In this document: positions 58,266 to 64,000 of the stretch, piece by piece
Layout: every line of letters starts with the position of its first letter
How positions within the stretch are numbered: the first letter of the stretch is position 1
Source of the DNA: Pseudonocardia sp. N23
Lineage (GTDB): Bacteria; Actinomycetota; Actinomycetes; Mycobacteriales; Pseudonocardiaceae
DNA: 64,000 nucleotides
Reading direction: 5' to 3'
Assembly (NCBI RefSeq): GCF_002583555.1
Contig: NZ_BEGX01000114.1
Span: 396,997 to 460,996 of the forward strand
Made by a program: the position numbers and the translations under genes
The notes under the pieces: model-generated
What the model was told of the DNA's origin: nothing
Database searches by the model: none
Seen by the model: only the letters and a program-made list of their open reading frames with translations

Positions 58266-58985
58266 TCAGGGGCGGAAGCTCAGCGCAGACCTCACGAGAT
58301 CGTCGTTCCCGGTCGCCAGCCACCCGTCGGGGCGTACCAGGACGTCCTCGAAACCGATCCGGGTGTCCTTGCCCATCCGCAGCGCGTACTCCAGGACCGG
58401 CCACGCGCCGTCCTCCTCGCCGTGCAGCATCACCGGCACCGGCAGCGACCCCAGCGCCCGCAGGATCCGCACCGCCTCCGCCACCGCCGTCGCCGGGTCG
58501 GAGACCGTCGACTCCGCCAGCACCCGCACCGTCGACGGTGGCACTCCGTTCTGCCGCAGCGTCACGGCGTCGCCCATCGTCCAGACGCCGAGCTCCACAC
58601 CGATCCCGACCGACGCCGCCGCCTTGCAGACGTCGACCCAGCCCTTCTCGTGGACGTTCACCGAGCACACGTCGGGCCGGCCGTGGTCGAGCCGCCCCCA
58701 GGCCAGGACCGCGTCGATCCGCTTGCGCGGGTCCGGCTGGATCCAGCGGCCCGTGGTCACGCCGATCTCCATGTTCGGGACCTCGTGGCGGATCAGCGCC
58801 ACCGCGTCCCCGACGTGCACGGGGTCCAGGGTCTCCTCGCCGTCGGCGTCACGGGGGTGCACGTGCACCGCGGTGAGACCGAGGCGGGCGACTGCGCGGG
58901 CGTCGCGCGCGAGATGCCGGGCCTGGATGGGCAGCGCGGGGTGCGCGTCGGCCGGACGCGAGCCGTTGAGAACCGCCTGCAACAC
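58266..58985 (-). CDS. BKACE family (DUF849) beta-keto acid cleavage enzyme
   Basis: 239 residues, shorter than the roughly 275-310 usual for the family. TAVHVHPRDADGEETLDP carries the metal-binding HxH. IGVTTGRWIQPDP, VCSVNVHEKGW, GVELGVWTMGDA and MLHGEEDGAWPVLEYALRMG follow the BKACE pattern of coenzyme-A-dependent cleavage of beta-keto acids. The substrate is not known. The start is GTG followed directly by TTG. It is isolated, with gaps of 164 and 521 bp on its two sides. Confidence 0.82.
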   Translation of the reverse strand: MLQAVLNGSRPADAHPALPIQARHLARDARAVARLGLTAVHVHPRDADGEETLDPVHVGDAVALIRHEVPNMEIGVTTGRWIQPDPRKRIDAVLAWGRLDHGRPDVCSVNVHEKGWVDVCKAAASVGIGVELGVWTMGDAVTLRQNGVPPSTVRVLAESTVSDPATAVAEAVRILRALGSLPVPVMLHGEEDGAWPVLEYALRMGKDTRIGFEDVLVRPDGWLATGNDDLVRSALSFRP

Positions 58986-59451
58986 CCTCGGACCCTCCCT
59001 CGTCAGCGCGAGCCTAGCGAGTGCCGGGCCGCCCGCGACGTGATCGAGCCGCGCCCCGACAGTCGATCACATCCCGGCCCCGCCGTCGCCCGGCCGCGCC
59101 GGGTCGAACCCGGACGTGACCGAACCGGTTCAGTCGCTGCGCCCGTTCGGCTCCGGGCGTCGTCATCGGTCCGGCGCAGTCCGCCCGCGCACCCGCCGAC
59201 GCCGCATCGGACACCCCCGACGACGCCTGTCCGCACGGACGGCTCACGCCGCCCTCCGGCGCCCCGCGAGGTCGCCTCGTGGCCCTGCAGAGCCCCGGGA
59301 CCGCTGCCGGCCCTCCGCCTCACTGCTCCCCCGGACCGATGCACAGCCGTCAGGTTGCGCGCGAGACCGACGCGGCCTCAGCGCTGCTTCCCTGTTGCCC
59401 GGCGCGGACCCGAGCGCGCCGGGCTGGCGACCGACGGACGTCGACCTCGAC
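58986..59451. other. Gene-free region between the BKACE gene and ligA
   Basis: About 470 bp of GC-rich sequence. The frames that stay open have no recognisable domain and look like composition artefacts. No RNA gene was recognised. Confidence 0.4.
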
Positions 59452-59487
59452 GTGGGACTGGTCGCGACCGCCGGACACCGGTCCCAC
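59452..59487 (-). terminator. Hairpin downstream of ligA
   Basis: GTGGGACTGGT and ACCGGTCCCAC pair with one mismatch across a 14-nt loop, 20 bp beyond the ligA stop. It is a likely terminator without U-tract. Confidence 0.55.
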
Positions 59488-59506
59488 TCGAACCCGGCGG
59501 GCTGCG

Positions 59507-61951
<2,445 letters not shown>

Positions 61952-62450
61952 TCAGGAGAGCCCCAGGTCCGCGAGCCGCTCCACCTGATCGGGTTGCCCG
62001 GCCAGTGGTAGCAGACGACCTCGTCGACGCCCCGGTCCGCGAAGGCCCGGACCGTCGCGCGCAGGGCCGCCGGCTCGGTCACCAGCCCGGCGACCATCCG
62101 GTCGGTGTCGCCGGTGAAGCCGTAGTACGCCCGTATGGAGGCCCTGGCCGCGGCGGCGGTCGGACCGAGGGCCACGTTGACCTGGGCGACGTTGCGCGGT
62201 GCCCCGCAGCGGCCCGCTGCCTCCCAGTAGCGGGCGACCGTCTCGAACACCGGACCCGCCGACGACGGCGGCGCGGCGCAGAGCAACCCGTCGCCGGACC
62301 GGGTGACCCGGGCCGGAACGCGCCGGACAGTATCTCGGGGCAGCGCGGCGGTCGAGCAGGCCGAGGATGGTGAACGGCCCGGCGTCGGCGCGGGCAGCCC
62401 AGCCGAGCAGGGCCTCCGGGCTCGACGGGCAGGCCGATTCCGATCTTCAC
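61952..62450 (-). pseudogene. Decayed LLM class (luciferase-like) oxidoreductase gene
   Basis: It begins properly with GTG after AAGGAG (MKIGIGLPVEP), shifts frame within GGAGGCC to read EALLGWAARADAGPFTILGL, then jumps to RSGDGLLCAAPPSSAGPVFE and VDEVVCYHWPGNP, where another shift near 62000 leads to DQVERLADLGLS-stop. The middle of the TIM barrel (roughly 130 residues) is missing. At least two frameshifts and one deletion make it dead. It lies next to a MarR regulator. Confidence 0.75.
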
Positions 62451-62578
62451 GGGGCACTCCTTCAGGGCACGCGGGAACCGAACCGCCCGCTCCTGGCGAG
62501 GATCACGCCGGCGTCCCTCTGCCGCATCGTTCTCCCGGGACCACCTGCCGGAGTAGTCGACGACGCCACCGCGCCGCG

Positions 62579-63076
62579 TCACAGGGTTTCGAGGCCCGCG
62601 AGCAGCCGGCGCAGGATGTCGTCGAGGCGACGACGATCGGCGGCCGACAACGTCGAGAGCAGGCGTTCCTCGTTGGCGACGTGCTCGGTGACTGCCTCGT
62701 CGACCCGCGTGCGCCCGGCTTCGGTGAGGCTGACGCGGATGCTGCGGCGGTTGCCGGGGTCGATCTCGCGGACGACGAGGCCGGCGTTCTCCAGCCGGTC
62801 GAGCCGGTTGGTCATCGCGGCGGGCGAGAGCATCACCGTGCGGGCGAGCAGGGTCGGGGTGAGCGTGAACGGGGATCCGCTGCGGCGCAGCGCGGCGAGG
62901 ACGTCGAACTCGCCGTGGGTGAGGTCGAAGCGGGCGAAGACCTCGTCGATCCGCGGCCCGGCCAGCGCGGCCAGCCTGCCCAGCCGCCCGAGGGTCGCCA
63001 TCGCGTCGAGCGGCAGGTCCGCCCGCTCGGCGCGCCACTGCTCGACGATGCGGTCGACGGCGTCGCTCATCGGCAC
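62579..63076 (-). CDS. MarR family transcriptional regulator
   Basis: 165 residues. The winged-helix core is FDLTHGEFDVLAALRRSGSP, then LLARTVMLSPAAMTNRLDRL with the recognition helix, and the wing GLVVREIDPGNRRSIRVSLT with the D-x-R-S/D motif (about 50-118). MarR proteins act as dimers and usually repress an adjacent gene until a ligand binds. The neighbours are a dead LLM gene downstream and an SRPBCC gene across the divergent promoter. The start is GTG at 63074, or an in-frame ATG 6 bp later. Confidence 0.88.
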   Translation of the reverse strand: MPMSDAVDRIVEQWRAERADLPLDAMATLGRLGRLAALAGPRIDEVFARFDLTHGEFDVLAALRRSGSPFTLTPTLLARTVMLSPAAMTNRLDRLENAGLVVREIDPGNRRSIRVSLTEAGRTRVDEAVTEHVANEERLLSTLSAADRRRLDDILRRLLAGLETL

Positions 63077-63092
63077 ATCCTACCCGCGACCG

Positions 63093-63140
63093 TTCGATCT
63101 CGAAGAATCTCACCCCGAACTATTGTCTCGAACATTTCGA
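63093..63140. promoter_or_regulatory. Divergent promoter with two TCGAA-type dyads (putative MarR operator)
   Basis: An AT-rich spacer containing TTCGATCTCGAA (63093-63104) and TCGAACATTTCGA (63128-63140), both inverted repeats built from TCGAA/TTCGA, with a third half site TTTTCGAGG following. Their centres are about 35 bp apart. MarR operators are commonly dyads of this size in the regulator's own promoter. Confidence 0.55.
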
Positions 63141-63158
63141 TGTCGTACTTTTCGAGGC

Positions 63159-63290
63159 ATGACCAATCGACCCATCGACCGGCCATCCTTCGTCGCCGAG
63201 ACCGACAGGAGTGTCGCCGCGGCGACGCCGGAGAACACTCACGTCGGTCTCGACGACACCCACGGGTGCACGAGCGGGGCAGCGCGATGA
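63159..63290 (+). CDS. Possible 43-residue small protein
   Basis: A frame starting MTNRPIDRPSFVAETDR whose TGA overlaps the next ATG (ATGA), as coupled genes do. However, it runs through the family B repeat and has no proper ribosome-binding site (GAGG is one base from the ATG). I cannot tell whether it is translated. It may be only a leader. Confidence 0.25.
   Translation: MTNRPIDRPSFVAETDRSVAAATPENTHVGLDDTHGCTSGAAR
63192..63256. repeat. Family B inverted repeat, copy 2
   Basis: 65 bp with ends GTCGCCGAGACCGAC and GTCGGTCTCGACGAC (inverted, one mismatch) and a central perfect palindrome GTCGCCGCGGCGAC. It shares ACTCACGTCGGTCTCG with 30557-30616. It lies between the MarR promoter and the SRPBCC gene. 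Confidence 0.55.
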
Positions 63291-63766
63291 TCGAGGCGCG
63301 GGCGTCCGTCGAGATCGGCGTGGAGGCGGCCGCGGCGTGGGTCGTCGTGGCGAACTACCGGCTCGACCCCCTGTGGCGCAACGGAGTGCTGGAGATGACC
63401 CCCTCCCCCGACGGCGTCGTGCGGCCGGGGACGACGACCGTCGAACGGATGCGGCTCGCCGGGCGCACGATGCGCAACGACGGCGTCGTCCGGCTCGTCG
63501 ACCCCGGCGCGTCGTTCGAGTGGCGCACGACCGCGGGAGCCGAGGCCGAGGGATCGCGGACGGTCGTCGCGCTCGGCGCGGGGCGCTGCCGGGTCACCCT
63601 CGTCCTGCGGGTGACGCCACGAGGGCTCTCGGTGCTCGCCGCGCCCGCCCTGGGCCCGATGCTGCGCCGCGGGCTGCGGGCCGACGCCGTCCGGCTGGCA
63701 CGGCTCGTCGAGGGACGGGAGCGTCAACCCGGAGTTGACATTTCTGGATCGTCAACCCACAGTTGA
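63287..63766 (+). CDS. SRPBCC (START-like) family protein
   Basis: 159 residues. The helix-grip fold is suggested by ARASVEIGVEAAAAWVVVAN (about 3-22), then WRNGVLEMTPSPDGVVRPGT, SFEWRTTAGAEAEGSRTVVA and a C-terminal long helix (ALGPMLRRGLRADAVRLARL). Such proteins bind hydrophobic ligands or act as cyclases/dehydratases; nothing specific can be said. It is divergent from marR, and its 3' end contains the GTCAAC dyads of the next gene. Confidence 0.78.
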   Translation: MIEARASVEIGVEAAAAWVVVANYRLDPLWRNGVLEMTPSPDGVVRPGTTTVERMRLAGRTMRNDGVVRLVDPGASFEWRTTAGAEAEGSRTVVALGAGRCRVTLVLRVTPRGLSVLAAPALGPMLRRGLRADAVRLARLVEGRERQPGVDISGSSTHS

Positions 63767-63767
63767 C
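63723..63767. promoter_or_regulatory. Two GTCAAC-N5-GTTGAC dyads upstream of the Clp-N/HTH gene
   Basis: GTCAACCCGGAGTTGAC (63723-63739) and GTCAACCCACAGTTGAC (63751-63767) are identical in both arms and start 28 bp apart. The second ends 2 bp before the ATG of the next gene and covers the place of its ribosome-binding site. They look like operators of an HTH protein, perhaps the one encoded directly downstream. Confidence 0.7.
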
Positions 63768-63769
63768 GC

Positions 63770-64000
63770 ATGGCATCCGCGCCCGGCGACCGCCCCGCGG
63801 TCCGCCTCGACGACCTCATCGACACCGTCCTCCACCGCAGCACGACGCCCGACCCTCTCGACCGGCTGGGCAACGCCGTCCTCGTCGCCGACGACCTCGG
63901 CGAGGTGGCCGACCATCTCGTCGGCCACTTCGTCGACCAGGCCCGCCGGGCGGGCGCGTCGTGGACGGAGATCGGGCGCGCCATGGGCGTCACCAAGCAG
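63770..64000 (+). CDS. Clp-N-domain/HTH protein, 5' part (cut by window end)
   Basis: The first 77 residues of a protein, open at the window edge: RLDDLIDTVLHRSTTPDPLD, VADDLGEVADHLVGHFVDQA and ASWTEIGRAMGVTKQ. The last segment is the helix-turn-helix seen at the start of actinobacterial proteins that continue with Clp amino-terminal repeats. It probably binds DNA. The dyads just upstream make autoregulation plausible. The rest is not in the window. Confidence 0.65.
   Translation, partial: MASAPGDRPAVRLDDLIDTVLHRSTTPDPLDRLGNAVLVADDLGEVADHLVGHFVDQARRAGASWTEIGRAMGVTKQ

Noticed and set aside
59003-59344. Open frames between the BKACE gene and ligA
   Set aside because: No start site, no domain, and biased composition in all frames.

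Overview
The window is chromosomal DNA of a high-GC actinobacterium. GTG starts, 4-bp ATGA/GTGA gene overlaps and strong G/C third-position bias are found throughout. From about 17.7 kb to 62 kb the gene order (gpsA, fbiD/cofC, ppk, mutT1, hupB, leuD, leuC, IclR regulator, gltX, leuB, serA, ilvC, ilvN, ilvB, cfp6-like, doxX, lppZ-like, gatB, gatA, gatC, ACT protein, ligA) follows the order known from Mycobacterium tuberculosis. The extra genes and overall style suggest a member of the Pseudonocardiales, probably Pseudonocardia-like. The genus call is inference.

Layout. (1) 0-14 kb: an exopolysaccharide locus, mostly on the minus strand. It has a Wzz/Wzc-like chain-length protein with a degenerate P-loop, an O-antigen-ligase-like polymerase, a fused double glycosyltransferase, two further GT4 enzymes, a polyprenyl-phosphate sugar transferase, a class III aminotransferase, a CapK/PaaK-like adenylating enzyme broken by one amber codon, and a stub of a low-molecular-weight tyrosine phosphatase. 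A GNAT acetyltransferase lies inside it on the other strand. (2) 14-17.7 kb: DUF2252, HNH nuclease, a small hypothetical, and remnants of an antitoxin and of an old-yellow-enzyme gene. (3) 17.7-25.4 kb: lipid and polyphosphate genes and the HU-like nucleoid protein. (4) 25.5-46 kb: branched-chain amino acid and serine biosynthesis, with the leuCD/NdgR-type regulator, gltX with tRNA-Gln and tRNA-Glu, leuB, serA, ilvBNC under a recognisable leader-peptide attenuator, and ilvD. A membrane-anchored Hsp70-like protein, an FAD monooxygenase and an LLM oxidoreductase are interspersed. (5) 46-62 kb: DoxX, a lipoprotein dehydrogenase, gatCAB for tRNA-dependent amidation, a desaturase/ferredoxin-reductase pair beside a PucR-type regulator, a BKACE enzyme, and ligA with an unusual acidic insertion. 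(6) 62-64 kb: a decayed LLM gene, a MarR regulator with dyads in its promoter, an SRPBCC protein and the start of a Clp-N/HTH protein preceded by two GTCAAC-N5-GTTGAC dyads.

The most unusual signal is a set of dispersed intergenic palindromes. Family A is a 40-bp, oriented, near-perfect palindrome present four times. Each copy sits 0-4 nt from a stop codon, and one copy carries a compensatory base-pair swap. In the 45.5-kb copy the element itself provides the TGA stop codons of two convergent genes. Two further weaker palindrome families (B at 30.6 and 63.2 kb; C at 33.9, 50.2 and 55.8 kb) are also present. No CRISPR array, insertion sequence or prophage was seen.
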